DNA of 64,000 bases from Bradyrhizobium diazoefficiens (GCF_016599855.1 NZ_CP067041.1:496001-560000), one strand, 5' to 3'. Positions 34,926-44,975 are shown, numbered from the stretch's first letter. Numbers and translations are program-made. The notes: generated by a model from the sequence alone, not told the origin.

Positions 34926-35669
34926 GTGTGGTCGGCACTCCAGGGACGCGTGAGCAATCGGCTCGCCCGATATCTCCGCGCTGCGCCGCATCGGTTGCCG
35001 GCGCACGCGCCGATGGTAAGCTTCACCTTCGACGACGCGCCCGACAGCGCCGCAGGCGAGGGCGCTTCGCTGCTGGAAGCACATGGCGGCCGCGGCACGT
35101 TCTATCTCGCCGGCAGCCTGATCGGCCAGCCGGCGGATCATTGGCACGGCCTGTCGAGCGATGCGATCGTTCGTCTGCATCGCGGCGGTCACGAGATCGG
35201 CTGCCATACCTTCTCGCATCTGCGCGTGGTCGATCTCGACGAAAGCGCGATGGCGCGCGAGATCGAGCGCAACCGCAGCTATTTTCTTGGCATCGACTCG
35301 TCGATCCGGCTTGAGAATTTCGCCTATCCGTATGGCCTTGCCTCGGTCTGGCGCAAACCGCAGCTCGCCAAAAGATTTCACTCGGCGCGCGGCATCCTTC
35401 CCGGCGTCAACAGTGACGTCATCGATCTCCAGTTCCTGCGTGCCTCGCCGCTGGTCGATTGCGAGATCGATACGGTGGGCGTGGACAGCTACTTCGATGA
35501 GGCGGTCGCAAGCGGCGGTTGGCTGATCTTCTACGGCCATGATGTCGTCGATGCGCCGAGCCCCTATGGCTGCACGCCGGCCCTGCTGCGCCATGCGCTG
35601 AAGGCGGCGGAAAAGCGCAACATGCCGATCGTGACGGTCGCGGAGGCGCTCCGCAGGATCGGAGCGTAG
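34926..35669 (+). CDS. Polysaccharide deacetylase (CE4/NodB-homology domain)
   Basis: 247 residues. The CE4 motifs appear in order: SFTFDDAP (catalytic base and metal aspartate), HEIGCHTFSH (metal histidines), and FAYPYG. There is no signal peptide, so it is probably cytoplasmic and modifies a soluble or lipid-linked sugar; the target is unknown. I prefer the GTG at 34926 because AGGGA lies nine bases before it; a GTG at 34893 in the same frame is an alternative. It follows metA by about 100 bases. It is not next to nodulation genes, so calling it nodB would be unjustified. Confidence 0.88.
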   Translation: MWSALQGRVSNRLARYLRAAPHRLPAHAPMVSFTFDDAPDSAAGEGASLLEAHGGRGTFYLAGSLIGQPADHWHGLSSDAIVRLHRGGHEIGCHTFSHLRVVDLDESAMAREIERNRSYFLGIDSSIRLENFAYPYGLASVWRKPQLAKRFHSARGILPGVNSDVIDLQFLRASPLVDCEIDTVGVDSYFDEAVASGGWLIFYGHDVVDAPSPYGCTPALLRHALKAAEKRNMPIVTVAEALRRIGA

Positions 35670-35771
35670 CTTTTTCGCCTGGTCTCCTGCTCGCGGGGAG
35701 AAGATGATCTTGCGACGCCAGCGCCGTCATGCGACTGGCGTTGTGACGAATCTCGCAAGCCCCGACACGCC

Positions 35772-37637
35772 ATGTCCACTCCTTCAACCGCTCCGCTGCC
35801 AGCGCCGGCCGATGGCCGCGATGCGCTGTCGGTGCTGCATTCGGTGTTCGGCCTGCCGGGGTTCCGCGGCGCGCAGGGCGAGATCATCCGGCATGTCACC
35901 GATGGCGGCAATTGCCTGGTGCTGATGCCGACCGGCGGCGGCAAGTCGTTGTGCTATCAATTGCCGTCGTTGTTGCGCGAGGGTTGCGGCATCGTGGTCT
36001 CGCCGCTGATCGCGCTGATGCGCGACCAGGTCGCGGGTCTCGTCGAAGCGGGCGTCAACGCCGCCGCGCTGAACTCGTCGCTATCGTTCCAGGAAGCCTC
36101 CGATATCGAGCGGCGCCTGATCGCGGGTAATCTCGATTTGCTCTATATCGCGCCGGAACGCCTGGTAACGCCGCGCTGCCTTTCGCTGCTGGCCCAGACA
36201 AAGGTGGCGCTGTTCGCGATCGATGAGGCGCATTGCGTCTCGCAATGGGGGCACGACTTTCGGCCCGAATATGTCGGCCTCACCATCATCGCCGAACGCT
36301 TTCCCGACGTGCCGCGCATCGCGCTGACCGCGACGGCCGACGAATTGACGCGGAAAGAGATCGTCCAGCGGCTCCAGCTTGCAGACAGCCCGCAATTCGT
36401 CTCCAGCTTCGACCGGCCCAACATCCGCTACGAGATCGTCGACAAGCGCAATGCGGTGTCGCAGCTGAAGGAGTTCATCCGGGAGCGCCATGCCGGAGAC
36501 GCCGGCGTGGTCTATTGCCTGTCCCGCAATCGAGTCGAGGAGGTCGCCGCCGCGCTTGCCGACGCCGGCATTGCAGCACTGCCCTATCACGCCGGGCTCG
36601 ACAGCCAGGTGCGCTCGCGCAACCAGGACCGCTTCCTCAATGAGGATGGCATCGTCATCGTCGCGACCATTGCCTTCGGCATGGGCATCGACAAGCCCGA
36701 CGTGCGCTTCGTCGCTCATCTCGACTTGCCCAAGAGCATCGAGGCTTATTATCAGGAGACCGGGCGTGCGGGGCGCGATGGCAAGCCGTCGGCCGCCTGG
36801 ATGGCCTATGGGCTCTCCGATATCGTGCAGCAGCGCCGGATGATCGACGAGTCCAGCGGCTCCGACGAGTTCAAGCGCGTGTCAATCGGCAAACTCGATG
36901 CGCTGGTCGGCCTCGCCGAAACCGCGCAGTGCCGGCGCAAGCGACTGCTAGGCTATTTCGGCGAGATATTGCATGGCGAGAGTTGCGGCAATTGCGACAA
37001 CTGCCTGACGCCGCCGAAAATGCGCGACGGCAAGGTGCTGGCGCAAAAGCTGCTGTCCTGCGCCTATCGCACCGGACAACGTTTCGGCGCGATGCACCTG
37101 ATCGACGTGCTGATCGGACGCATGACCGAGAAGGTTACGCAATTCGGCCACGACAAGCTGTCGGTGTTCGGCATCGGCCGTGAGCTCAACGAAAAGCAGT
37201 GGCGCACCGTGCTGCGGCAATTGGTGGCGATGGGACATTTGCAGAGCGATAGCGAAGCCTTCGGTGCGCTGAAATTGACGGAGACCGCGCGCGGCGTGCT
37301 GCGTGGAGAGACCGAGGTGTGGCTGCGCGAGGAAGCGCCGGGTACGCGGGTCCGATCAAGCCGCGCAAAATCCCGTCGCGGCGACCTCGCGCCGGCGGCG
37401 AACGCAGCGCAGGGCGATATCGATCCCGAATTGCGCGCGCGGCTGCGGTCCTGGCGTTCGGATGTGGCGCGTGAGCGCGGCGTGCCGGCCTATGTCGTGC
37501 TGCACGACGCCACCATCGACGGCATCGTCCGGGCGTGGCCGACCACGCTGGACGAGCTGCGGAACGTGCCGGGCATCGGGGACAGGAAGCTCGAGCATTA
37601 TGGGGACGAGCTGCTGCAGATCGTCAGGACGCGGTAG
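35772..37637 (+). CDS. recQ: ATP-dependent DNA helicase RecQ
   Basis: 621 residues. The Walker A motif [12 protein letters not shown] lies near residue 54 and DEAHC near residue 150. Aromatic-rich loop [13 protein letters not shown] and motif [12 protein letters not shown] are intact. The zinc-binding cysteines of the RQC region (CRRKRLL, CGNCDNC) and a C-terminal HRDC domain ([26 protein letters not shown]) complete the architecture. It unwinds DNA 3' to 5' in recombinational repair. An arginine/alanine linker ([17 protein letters not shown]) separates RQC and HRDC. It is convergent with acdS across a palindromic repeat. Confidence 0.96.
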   Translation: MSTPSTAPLPAPADGRDALSVLHSVFGLPGFRGAQGEIIRHVTDGGNCLVLMPTGGGKSLCYQLPSLLREGCGIVVSPLIALMRDQVAGLVEAGVNAAALNSSLSFQEASDIERRLIAGNLDLLYIAPERLVTPRCLSLLAQTKVALFAIDEAHCVSQWGHDFRPEYVGLTIIAERFPDVPRIALTATADELTRKEIVQRLQLADSPQFVSSFDRPNIRYEIVDKRNAVSQLKEFIRERHAGDAGVVYCLSRNRVEEVAAALADAGIAALPYHAGLDSQVRSRNQDRFLNEDGIVIVATIAFGMGIDKPDVRFVAHLDLPKSIEAYYQETGRAGRDGKPSAAWMAYGLSDIVQQRRMIDESSGSDEFKRVSIGKLDALVGLAETAQCRRKRLLGYFGEILHGESCGNCDNCLTPPKMRDGKVLAQKLLSCAYRTGQRFGAMHLIDVLIGRMTEKVTQFGHDKLSVFGIGRELNEKQWRTVLRQLVAMGHLQSDSEAFGALKLTETARGVLRGETEVWLREEAPGTRVRSSRAKSRRGDLAPAANAAQGDIDPELRARLRSWRSDVARERGVPAYVVLHDATIDGIVRAWPTTLDELRNVPGIGDRKLEHYGDELLQIVRTR

Positions 37638-37657
37638 GGCACCTATCCATCCACCTC

Positions 37658-37814
37658 GTCATCCCGGACAAGTGCAGCGAAGCGGCGCGCAGATCCGGGA
37701 TCCATAACCACAGGCCGACATGGTTACGCACGCTCGCAACTACGAGTATTCGCCAAACACCTTCCTGTGGTTATGGGTGCCGGGTCTGCGCTTACGCTTG
37801 CCCGGGACGACAGC
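37658..37814. repeat. Large imperfect palindromic element
   Basis: Two arms, each about 45-57 bases, face each other. The inner ends, CCATAACCACAGG (37702-37714) and CCTGTGGTTATGG (37764-37776), are perfectly complementary. The outer ends (TCATCCCGGACAAG and CTTGCCCGGGACGAC) pair with a few mismatches. Elements of this look are scattered between genes in Bradyrhizobium. It lies between convergent recQ and acdS and could form a long hairpin. Confidence 0.75.
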
Positions 37815-37840
37815 GGAGAGGAGGCGTGAAGCGTGCCGCT

Positions 37841-38857
37841 TCACCCATTCCTGAACGCATACGCATACCCGTTCAGCGCCGGGGCGCCGCCGAGATGCGC
37901 GTACAGAATTTTCGCGCCCTTCTCGAAATGGTTCTTTTGCACCAGGTCGATCAGGCCCTGCATCGACTTGCCCTCGTAGACGGGGTCGGTGATCATGCCT
38001 TCGAGGCGCGCGGTGAGGCGGATCGCGTCCTTGGTCTCTTCCGACGGCACGCCGTAAGCGGGATAAGCGTAATCGTCGATCAGCACGACATCGTCGGCGA
38101 CGAGATCCTTGCCGAGCTCGACGAGCTTGGCAGTGTTCTGCGCGATCTCGAGCACCTGCGCCTTGGTCTGCGCCGGCGTGAAGGAGGCATCGATGCCGAT
38201 CACCTTTCGCGCGCGGCCGTCGGCGGCAAAGCCGACCAGCATGCCGGCATGGGTGGAGCCGGTGACGGTGCAGACCACGATGTAGTCGAACTTGAAGCCG
38301 AGCTCTTTCTCCTGCTTGCGCACCTCTTCGGCGAAGCCGACATAGCCGAGGCCACCGAATTTGTGCACGGAGGCACCGGCCGGGATCGCATAGGGCTTGC
38401 CGCCGGCAGCCTTCACCTCATCGATCGCCTGCTCCCAGCTCTTGCGGATGCCGATGTCGAAGCCGTCGTCGACCAGGCGCACGTCGGCGCCCATAATGCG
38501 CGAGAGCATGATGTTGCCAACGCGGTCATAGACGGCGTCCTCGTGCGGCACCCAGGCTTCCTGTACCAGACGGCACTTCATGCCGATTTTGGCGGCGACG
38601 GCTGCGATCATGCGGGTGTGGTTCGACTGCACGCCGCCGATCGACACCAACGTGTCGGCATTGGAGGCGATCGCGTCGGGAATGATATATTCGAGCTTGC
38701 GCAGCTTGTTGCCGCCGTAGGCAAGGCCGGAATTGCAGTCCTCGCGCTTGGCGTAGATCTCGACATTGCCGCCGAGATGCTTCGACAGCCGCTCCAGCTT
38801 CTCGATGGACGTCGGGCCGAAGGTCAGCGGATAGCGCGCGAATTTGTCCAGGTTCAT
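37841..38857 (-). CDS. acdS: 1-aminocyclopropane-1-carboxylate deaminase
   Basis: 338 residues, the length of authentic enzymes. The PLP lysine is Lys51 ([10 protein letters not shown]). The two residues used to separate real ACC deaminases from D-cysteine desulfhydrases are both present: Glu295 and Leu322. It splits the ethylene precursor ACC into 2-oxobutyrate and ammonia, which lowers ethylene in the host plant and can aid nodulation or root growth. The start [15 protein letters not shown] is the standard one, at 38855-38857. A Lrp-type regulator is divergent, 164 bases away. It is convergent with recQ. Confidence 0.96.
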   Translation of the reverse strand: MNLDKFARYPLTFGPTSIEKLERLSKHLGGNVEIYAKREDCNSGLAYGGNKLRKLEYIIPDAIASNADTLVSIGGVQSNHTRMIAAVAAKIGMKCRLVQEAWVPHEDAVYDRVGNIMLSRIMGADVRLVDDGFDIGIRKSWEQAIDEVKAAGGKPYAIPAGASVHKFGGLGYVGFAEEVRKQEKELGFKFDYIVVCTVTGSTHAGMLVGFAADGRARKVIGIDASFTPAQTKAQVLEIAQNTAKLVELGKDLVADDVVLIDDYAYPAYGVPSEETKDAIRLTARLEGMITDPVYEGKSMQGLIDLVQKNHFEKGAKILYAHLGGAPALNGYAYAFRNG

Positions 38858-39021
38858 TGGATCATCCCGATTGGCGTGTGTGTGTGTCGGGGATGTGGCT
38901 AGCATTGCACTGCAAGAAGGTGCTCTCGAATATTGCACCTATGTTGCAGGTGATCTTGCGGAATCGGCACCAGAAGCTAAGACTTCTTCCGGAATATTGG
39001 TATTCTACGAAAGCTTCTTTC
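38858..39021. promoter_or_regulatory. Divergent acdS/acdR control region
   Basis: 164 bases. It contains two symmetric elements, TTGCACTGCAA (38905-38915, a perfect palindrome) and GAATA-TTGG-TATTC (38992-39005). A third copy-like TTGCACCTATGTTGCA lies between them. These are plausible binding sites for the adjacent Lrp-type regulator. A GT dinucleotide run sits near 38875-38887. Confidence 0.5.
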
Positions 39022-39486
39022 ATGTCTACTCGCCTGGATCGAACCGACCTCAAGATGTTGAGATTGCTGCAGAATAACGGTCGGCTCAGCAATGCCGAGC
39101 TGGCCGAAACCGTCGCGATCAGCCCCGCCACCTGCCACCGCCGCACCCAGCGCCTGTTCGAGGATGGCTTTATCACCACGGTCCGCGCCATGGTGGCGCC
39201 GAAGAAGGTGGCGAAGGGTACGCTGGTGATGGTCGGCGTCGTGCTCGACCGCTCGACGCCGGAGAGCTTTGCGACCTTCGAGCAGGCGATCGCCAAGCTG
39301 AAATTCGTGCTCGACTGCCACCTCGTCGCCGGCGATTTCGACTACTTCCTCAAGATCCGCGTCGGCGACATGGAGGACTTCAACCGCATCCACGGCGAGC
39401 AACTCATCGCGCTGCCCGGCGTGCGCCAGACCCGCACCTTCTTCGTGATGAAGGAAGTTGTCGACAACGCGCCGCTGGAGTTTTGA
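39022..39486 (+). CDS. acdR: Lrp/AsnC-family regulator of acdS
   Basis: 154 residues. An N-terminal winged helix-turn-helix (LDRTDLKMLRLLQNNGRLSN, ISPATCHRRTQRLFEDGFI) is followed by an AsnC-type ligand-binding domain (VDFNRIH-like region, GVRQTRTFFVMK). The start is the ATG at 39022 (MSTRLDRTD); the open frame upstream is not conserved-looking. Its divergent position next to acdS is the arrangement reported for AcdR, which activates acdS in response to ACC or leucine status. Autoregulation through the shared intergenic region is likely. Confidence 0.9.
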   Translation: MSTRLDRTDLKMLRLLQNNGRLSNAELAETVAISPATCHRRTQRLFEDGFITTVRAMVAPKKVAKGTLVMVGVVLDRSTPESFATFEQAIAKLKFVLDCHLVAGDFDYFLKIRVGDMEDFNRIHGEQLIALPGVRQTRTFFVMKEVVDNAPLEF

Positions 39487-39566
39487 GGGAGAGTGTCACG
39501 GCAACTTCACTTGCCTTGCGCGCGTACGCGGGCGAGCTTTCGACCTTCTCAACGAGGAGACCTGCC

Positions 39567-40127
39567 GTGCGCCTTCCCATTCTCGATCCGAAAGAGCTGA
39601 CCGACGAACAGAAGCCGCTCTATGCCGACATGCGAGCGGGTATCAAGGACCACTTCAAGGGCTTTGTGAACATGCGCGACGACGGCGCGCTGCTCGGTCC
39701 CTGGAATCCCTGGCTCCGCGAGCCGCGTTTCGGCAAGCCGGTGTGGGAGCTGGTCAAGGTGATCGCGGCGAATCCGCTGCTGCCGGCGCCGGTGCGCGAG
39801 GTTGCGATCCTCGTCACCGGCTCGCATTTCCGTTCTGGCTACGAGCTCTATGCCCACGTGCTGGTCGCTGAGCAGCGCGGTCTTTCCGACGAGAAGCTCG
39901 CGACCATCGTCGCCGGGCAACGGCCGGTGGATCTCACCAAGCAGGAGGCGGTCGCCTATGACATGGCTTCCGCGCTGGTCAGCGGCGGCGTGCTGCCGGA
40001 ATTGACCTGGCGCGCGGCCGTGAAGGAGTTCGGCGAGCACGGCGCGGCCGAGCTGTCCTATCTCGTCGGGGTCTACTGCATGGTGTCGGTCACGCTGAAC
40101 ACGTTCGACGTGCCGGTGCCGGAGTAG
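39567..40127 (+). CDS. Carboxymuconolactone decarboxylase/AhpD-like protein
   Basis: 186 residues from a GTG at 39567, which has GAGGAG eight bases upstream. It has the helical alkylhydroperoxidase-like fold pattern (REVAILVTGSHFRSGYELYAHVLVAEQRG, LSYLVGVYCMVSVTLNTF). The usual CxxC redox pair is absent: the position reads GSHFRSGYELYAH, so a peroxidase role is unlikely and a decarboxylase or other role is possible. It lies 80 bases after acdR on the same strand and may be co-transcribed. Substrate unknown. Confidence 0.82.
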   Translation: MRLPILDPKELTDEQKPLYADMRAGIKDHFKGFVNMRDDGALLGPWNPWLREPRFGKPVWELVKVIAANPLLPAPVREVAILVTGSHFRSGYELYAHVLVAEQRGLSDEKLATIVAGQRPVDLTKQEAVAYDMASALVSGGVLPELTWRAAVKEFGEHGAAELSYLVGVYCMVSVTLNTFDVPVPE

Positions 40128-40209
40128 CGAGAGCACCAGCGCGAACATTCATTGGCGCGAGTACGTTGTGGCGGCACGCGCCGTGCTCGACGCACGCGCG
40201 TGATGCGCC

Positions 40210-41145
40210 TCACTTCTCCACTGCCCGCCGCACCTGCTCGCCGATCTGCGACAGCACGAGCTGCGCCTGCGGCAGGATCGCGCCCATGGCGTGGAAATTG
40301 TGAACCATGCCCTCGTGGCAGACGTGCTCGACCGCGACGCCCGCGGCGAGCAGCTTGTGCGCATAGGCATTGCCTTCGTCGCGCATCGGGTCGAATTCGG
40401 CGGTGTGGATGATCGCGGCCGGCAGGCCTGCGAGCCGCGTCGCGCGCAGCGGCGAGATGCGGGGATCGGCGGCATCCAGTCCTTCGGGCAGGTAGTCGGA
40501 CAGGTCGGCCTCGATGGTGGCGCGGTCGATCAGATGGCCTTCGGCGAACGCCTCGCGCGAGGGGGACGTCTCCTCGAAATCCAGCACCGGGCAGATCAGG
40601 CATTGCGCGACGATCGAGAGGCCGGCGCTCTGCACCGCCTCCTGGCACACGATCGCGGCCAGCGTGGCCCCGGCAGAATCGCCGCCGACCACCAGCCGGT
40701 CGGCGTCGATGCCAAGTGAGGATGCTTCGCGCGCCACCCATTCGGTCGCCGCAATGGCGTCATCGACGGCAGCAGGATATTTGTGCTCGGGCGCAAGGCG
40801 ATAGTCGACCGACACGAGACGGCACCCGGTCGTATGTGCCAGTGCCGCCGCGATGCGGTCATGCGTCGCAATGCTGCCGGCCACGAGCCCGCCGCCATGA
40901 AAGAACACGAAGCCTGGCGCGTGCTCGCCGGCAGAAGCGGGTGAATAGAGCCGATAGGGCAGGTCGCCGCCCGGGCCGGGCAATATGCCGTCGGAGGTCG
41001 TCACATCAGGCGCTTCGGTCCGCGCAAACTGCATCAGCTTCGCCAGCGATTGCCGCCGCGCCTCGACGCTCGGCCGGCTGCGCGCCTGCGGCGCAGCCGT
41101 AGCCATCATGGTCAACAAGCGCTTTGCGAGCGGATCGAGCGGCAT
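40210..41145 (-). CDS. Alpha/beta hydrolase, hormone-sensitive-lipase family
   Basis: 311 residues. The oxyanion motif HGGG (VFFHGGGLVAG) and the nucleophile elbow GDSAGA are diagnostic. The acid and histidine follow in EFDPMRDEG and GMVHNFHAMG. It is an esterase or lipase acting on short acyl esters; the natural substrate is unknown. The ATG at 41143-41145 has GGAG upstream; an open frame further upstream overlaps the divergent promoter region of the aminotransferase gene. Convergent with the preceding AhpD-like gene. Confidence 0.9.
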   Translation of the reverse strand: MPLDPLAKRLLTMMATAAPQARSRPSVEARRQSLAKLMQFARTEAPDVTTSDGILPGPGGDLPYRLYSPASAGEHAPGFVFFHGGGLVAGSIATHDRIAAALAHTTGCRLVSVDYRLAPEHKYPAAVDDAIAATEWVAREASSLGIDADRLVVGGDSAGATLAAIVCQEAVQSAGLSIVAQCLICPVLDFEETSPSREAFAEGHLIDRATIEADLSDYLPEGLDAADPRISPLRATRLAGLPAAIIHTAEFDPMRDEGNAYAHKLLAAGVAVEHVCHEGMVHNFHAMGAILPQAQLVLSQIGEQVRRAVEK

Positions 41146-41291
41146 GGGAAACTCCGTGACGTGCCCGGCATTATAGCCGGTTTGGACGCGATGTTGTGCC
41201 CCCTCCTTGAGCGGAGAGTTGGTGCTTCCCTGCAGCAAATCATTTAGAAATCGGGACAATAGTGCCCGCTTATGTCAAGGGGAGACCGACC

Positions 41292-42179
41292 ATGGCCGAG
41301 ATCAAGAAGCCGATCGAATATTCGCCGAGCTGGACCTTCTTCGAGGGCAAATGGCACGACGGCAACGTGCCGATCATGGGACCGCGCACCCATGCGGCAT
41401 GGCTCGGCTCGGTGGTGTTCGACGGTGCGCGCGCGTTCGAAGGCGTCGCGCCCGATCTCGACCGTCATGTTGCCCGCGCCAATCAGTCCGCAATCAACTT
41501 TGGCCTGAAGCCGGTGGTCGATGCCGGCACCTGGCTCACGCTCGCGAATGAAGGCATCGCGCGCTTCGCCGCGAATGCGGAGCTTTACATCCGTCCGATG
41601 TACTGGGCGCAGAACGGCGCCGGCGGCGGCGTGCTGTTCGACCCCGAGACCACCAATTGGTGCCTGTGCATCTACGAGGCGCCGATGCCGAAGCCGGTCG
41701 GCAATGCGATCACGTTATCGCCATTCCGCAGGCCCACCGCCGAATGCGCGCCGGTCGAAGCCAAGGCGGCCTGCCTCTATCCGAACAATTCGCGGGCGCT
41801 GGCGGAGGCCGCCTCGCGCGGTTTCCAGAATGCGTTGATGCTCGACATGCTCGGCAATGTCGCGGAGTTCGGCAATTCCAACGTGTTCATGGCCAAGGAC
41901 GGCGTGGTCTTCACGCCGGTCCCGAATGGCACCTTCCTCAACGGCATCACGCGCCAGCGCGTCATCAACCTGCTCCGCGCCGCCGGCGTCACCGTGGTCG
42001 AGAAAACGCTGCGCTATGCGGACTTCCTCGCCGCCGACGAGATCTTCTCCACCGGCAATTTTGCCAAGGTCGCGCCCGTGATTCGCATCGACGCGCGTGA
42101 GCTGAAGCCGGGCCCGCTCTACACCAAGGCACGAAAACTCTATTGGGACTTTGCGCATGCGGTGAAGCTGGCGGCTTGA
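41292..42179 (+). CDS. Branched-chain amino acid aminotransferase-like enzyme (fold type IV)
   Basis: 295 residues, class IV PLP aminotransferase. Near the N-terminus SVVFDGARAFEG is the typical strand. The PLP lysine is in EAKAACLYPNNSRAL, and the cofactor glutamate region reads NVAEFGNSNVFMAKDG, where the usual AEG(S/T) is replaced by AEFG. YIRPMYWAQNG and IFSTGNFAKV match IlvE relatives. It probably transaminates branched-chain or other amino acids. The symbol is withheld because a D-amino-acid or other specificity cannot be ruled out. The ATG at 41292 has GGGGAG upstream. Convergent with the methyltransferase gene after six bases. Confidence 0.88.
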   Translation: MAEIKKPIEYSPSWTFFEGKWHDGNVPIMGPRTHAAWLGSVVFDGARAFEGVAPDLDRHVARANQSAINFGLKPVVDAGTWLTLANEGIARFAANAELYIRPMYWAQNGAGGGVLFDPETTNWCLCIYEAPMPKPVGNAITLSPFRRPTAECAPVEAKAACLYPNNSRALAEAASRGFQNALMLDMLGNVAEFGNSNVFMAKDGVVFTPVPNGTFLNGITRQRVINLLRAAGVTVVEKTLRYADFLAADEIFSTGNFAKVAPVIRIDARELKPGPLYTKARKLYWDFAHAVKLAA

Positions 42180-42185
42180 CGGGAG

Positions 42186-42803
42186 CTAGCTGCGTCTCCG
42201 AAACCGGCTGAATTGAAACGCCTGCGTCGAATGCCACGGCGTCTGGTGCATCTCGCTGCGTGCCTCGACAAGCTCGAACTCGGGCCCGAGCTCGCCCGAA
42301 AGGCTCGCGCTGTCGTGCCGCCGCACCGGCAGGCCGCTGCATTTCTCCGGACCATCGGGCGCAAACGTCGCGATGATGACGTGTCCGCCCGCCGCAATTG
42401 CTGACCGCAGACGCTCGACGTAAGCGGCCCGGTCCCACGGATCGGTCAGGAAGTGAAACGCGGCGCGATCGTGCCAGACGTCGTAGGTCTTCGCGGGCTG
42501 CCATGTGGTGACGTCGGCAACGATCCAGTCGACCGTTGAAGCGGCGGTGCCGATTCGTCTCTTCACTACGTCGAGTGCGTTAGCGGATAGATCCAACACG
42601 GCGAGATCGCGGTATCCGTCCTGAAGCAGTGCATCGACCACTCGCGACGCGCCGCCGCCGATGTCGATGATGGCGGCATTACGATCCGGATTGGCCGCAC
42701 GAATCATCTCGAGGGAGATCGTCGGGCTGTTCTGAAACCAGCTGACCTCGGCCTCGCCCTTGGTGGCGTAAACGTTTTGCCAGTGCGTGGTGCGGTCGGA
42801 CAT
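42186..42803 (-). CDS. Class I SAM-dependent methyltransferase
   Basis: 205 residues. The SAM-binding motif I reads IIDIGGGASRVVDAL, followed by LAVLDLSANAL and WIVADVTTW, then YDVWHDRAAFHFL. The opening HWQNVYATKGEAEVSWFQ is shared by a family near thiopurine and small-molecule methyltransferases. Target unknown. Its stop is seven bases from the end of the convergent aminotransferase gene. Confidence 0.88.
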   Translation of the reverse strand: MSDRTTHWQNVYATKGEAEVSWFQNSPTISLEMIRAANPDRNAAIIDIGGGASRVVDALLQDGYRDLAVLDLSANALDVVKRRIGTAASTVDWIVADVTTWQPAKTYDVWHDRAAFHFLTDPWDRAAYVERLRSAIAAGGHVIIATFAPDGPEKCSGLPVRRHDSASLSGELGPEFELVEARSEMHQTPWHSTQAFQFSRFRRRS

Positions 42804-42909
42804 GGGAGCTCCGGCTTTGGCCGGGACGGCAGCGCCCGCGGTGATGCGTCGATCAATCGGTCGTTCGCGCGCCCGACGCGTGCGGACGCGTCAGTACCAG
42901 CGAAAGAAC

Positions 42910-43497
42910 CTACTCGTCCTTCTTCGACATCCGCTCGAGGCGTTCCTGCATGTCCTTCATCTGCTGGCGCAGATCGTCGATGTTGGTGTCCTTGGCCGGC
43001 TCGGCGGTGGCGTCGGGCTCCGGCGTCGTCGCCGTGCGCGTCCCCGGCGCAAACGGCTTGAACATCGAGAAGGTCTGCTGGAACAGCTCCATGTTGCGGC
43101 GGACCTGTTCTTCCAACGGGGCGAAGGGCGTGCCGGACAGCGTGTTGGCGATTTGCTTGCGGAACTTCTCCTGCTCCTGGGTCAACGTCGCGATCGACTG
43201 CTCCAGATATTTCGGCACCACCATTTGCATGCTGTCGCCGTAGAAGCGGATCAGCTGGCGCAGGAAGGTGGTCGGCAAGAGGTTCTGGCCGGCCTTGTTC
43301 TCCTGCTCGAAGATGATCTGGGCGAGCACGGAGCGGGTGATGTCGTCGCCGGTCTTGGCGTCGTAAACCAGGAAATCCTCGCCGTCCTTGACCATGGCGG
43401 CGAGATCCTCGAGCGTCACGTAGGTGCTCGTTCCGGTGTTATAGAGCCGGCGGTTCGCGTATTTCTTGATCGTGGTGGGTTGGTCTGATTTCGCCAT
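42910..43497 (-). CDS. phaR: Polyhydroxyalkanoate synthesis repressor PhaR
   Basis: 195 residues. The DNA-binding N-terminus IKKYANRRLYNTGTSTYVTL is the PHB/PHA accumulation regulator domain, followed by two accumulation-associated segments (DDITRSVLAQIIFEQE, FLRQLIRFYGDSMQ) and a charged coiled-coil end. PhaR binds PHB granules and, when free, represses phasin and biosynthetic genes. It is divergent from phaA-phaB across about 300 bases, so it probably controls them and itself. Confidence 0.95.
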   Translation of the reverse strand: MAKSDQPTTIKKYANRRLYNTGTSTYVTLEDLAAMVKDGEDFLVYDAKTGDDITRSVLAQIIFEQENKAGQNLLPTTFLRQLIRFYGDSMQMVVPKYLEQSIATLTQEQEKFRKQIANTLSGTPFAPLEEQVRRNMELFQQTFSMFKPFAPGTRTATTPEPDATAEPAKDTNIDDLRQQMKDMQERLERMSKKDE

Positions 43498-43796
43498 GGG
43501 CTCTCACTTGCAAGCGCGGAGAACGGGAACCCGGCGGCAATGCCGCAGGGCGGGAAGAGTACGCAACGCAACAAAATAAGCATTTTCAAAGGGGTCACGC
43601 TACCGTTTTGTGCGGCACGGTTAATTGCACAGCAAAAACGTGCTTGCGAAAGTGCCACGAACGCTATTTTGAATGCGCTGCGGCATGAATTCGGCCACCG
43701 GCCGATTGACATGCCGCAATGACGTTAACAGGATGTCCTTCGAGACTGGCGAGCCGTTTCCCCAGCCCCGCCCCCTTTCAACCCCAGGAGATGCCC
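43498..43796. promoter_or_regulatory. Divergent phaR/phaA control region
   Basis: About 300 bases without a gene. It contains several TGC/GCA-rich half sites between 43610 and 43660 (TTGTGCGGCAC, TTGCACAGCA, GTGCTTGCG), which could be PhaR targets. The AGGAG site for phaA is at its right end. No sigma-70-type boxes were clear. Confidence 0.4.
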
Positions 43797-44975
43797 ATGT
43801 CAGACGATGTCGTCATCGTCAGCGCCGCCCGCACCCCGGTCGGAAGCTTCAACGGAGCCTTCGCGACCCTTCCCGCCCATGACCTCGGCGCCATCGCCAT
43901 CAAGGCGGCGCTGGAGCGCGGTGGCATCGAGCCCGGCCGGGTCTCGGAAGTTATCATGGGCCAGATCCTGACTGCGGCTCAGGGGCAGAACCCGGCGCGT
44001 CAGGCCTCGATCATGGCCGGCATTCCCGTGGAGAGCCCGGCATGGGGCGTCAACCAGCTCTGCGGCTCGGGCCTGCGCACGGTTGCGCTCGGCTATCAGG
44101 CGCTGCTCAACGGTGATTCCGAGATCGTGGTTGCCGGCGGCCAGGAATCCATGAGCATGGCGCCGCACGCCCAGTACCTGCGCGGCGGCGTCAAAATGGG
44201 CCCGGTCGAGTTCGTCGACACCATGATCAAGGACGGTCTATGGGACGCCTTCAACGGCTATCACATGGGCAACACCGCCGAGAACGTCGCGCGGCAGTGG
44301 CAGATCACCCGCGCCCAGCAGGACGAGTTCGCGGTCGCCTCGCAGCAGAAGGCCGAGGCCGCGCAGAAAGCCGGCAAGTTCAAGGACGAGATCGTCCCCG
44401 TCACCATCAAGACCCGCAAGGGCGACGTGGTCGTCAGCGATGACGAATATCCGCGTCATGGCGCAACGCTCGATGCGATGGCGAAGCTCAAGCCGGCCTT
44501 CGAGAAGGAAGGCACGGTCACAGCAGGCTCGGCCTCCGGCATCAATGACGGCGCTGCCGCCGTGGTGCTGATGACCGCCAAGCAGGCTGCCAAGGAAGGC
44601 AAAAAGCCGCTCGCGCGCATCGTGTCCTGGGCGCAGGCCGGCGTTGATCCGAAGATCATGGGCTCGGGCCCGATCCCGGCCTCGCGCGCTGCGCTGAAGA
44701 AGGCCGGCTGGAGCGTCGGCGATCTCGATCTGATCGAAGCCAACGAGGCTTTTGCGGCGCAGGCCTGCGCCGTGAACAAGGACCTCGGCTGGGATACCTC
44801 CAAGGTCAACGTCAACGGCGGCGCGATCGCGATCGGCCACCCGGTCGGCGCCTCCGGCGCGCGCGTGCTGGTGACGCTGCTGCACGAAATGCAGAAGCGC
44901 GATTCGAAGAAGGGCCTCGCCACGCTGTGCATCGGCGGCGGCATGGGTATCGCGATGTGCATCGCGCGCGACTGA
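43797..44975 (+). CDS. phaA: Acetyl-CoA acetyltransferase (beta-ketothiolase)
   Basis: 392 residues. The acyl-enzyme cysteine is Cys89 (NQLCGSGL), with His348 (GHPVGASG) and Cys378 (CIGGGMG) completing the thiolase active site at canonical positions. It condenses two acetyl-CoA into acetoacetyl-CoA for polyhydroxybutyrate. The ATG at 43797 ([12 protein letters not shown]) has AGGAG six bases upstream. phaB follows after 252 bases that include a strong hairpin. Confidence 0.96.
   Translation: MSDDVVIVSAARTPVGSFNGAFATLPAHDLGAIAIKAALERGGIEPGRVSEVIMGQILTAAQGQNPARQASIMAGIPVESPAWGVNQLCGSGLRTVALGYQALLNGDSEIVVAGGQESMSMAPHAQYLRGGVKMGPVEFVDTMIKDGLWDAFNGYHMGNTAENVARQWQITRAQQDEFAVASQQKAEAAQKAGKFKDEIVPVTIKTRKGDVVVSDDEYPRHGATLDAMAKLKPAFEKEGTVTAGSASGINDGAAAVVLMTAKQAAKEGKKPLARIVSWAQAGVDPKIMGSGPIPASRAALKKAGWSVGDLDLIEANEAFAAQACAVNKDLGWDTSKVNVNGGAIAIGHPVGASGARVLVTLLHEMQKRDSKKGLATLCIGGGMGIAMCIARD

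Noticed and set aside
34926..35669. nodB (chitooligosaccharide deacetylase of Nod factor synthesis)
   Set aside because: The CE4 domain is shared with many deacetylases, and no nod genes or nod box lie nearby.
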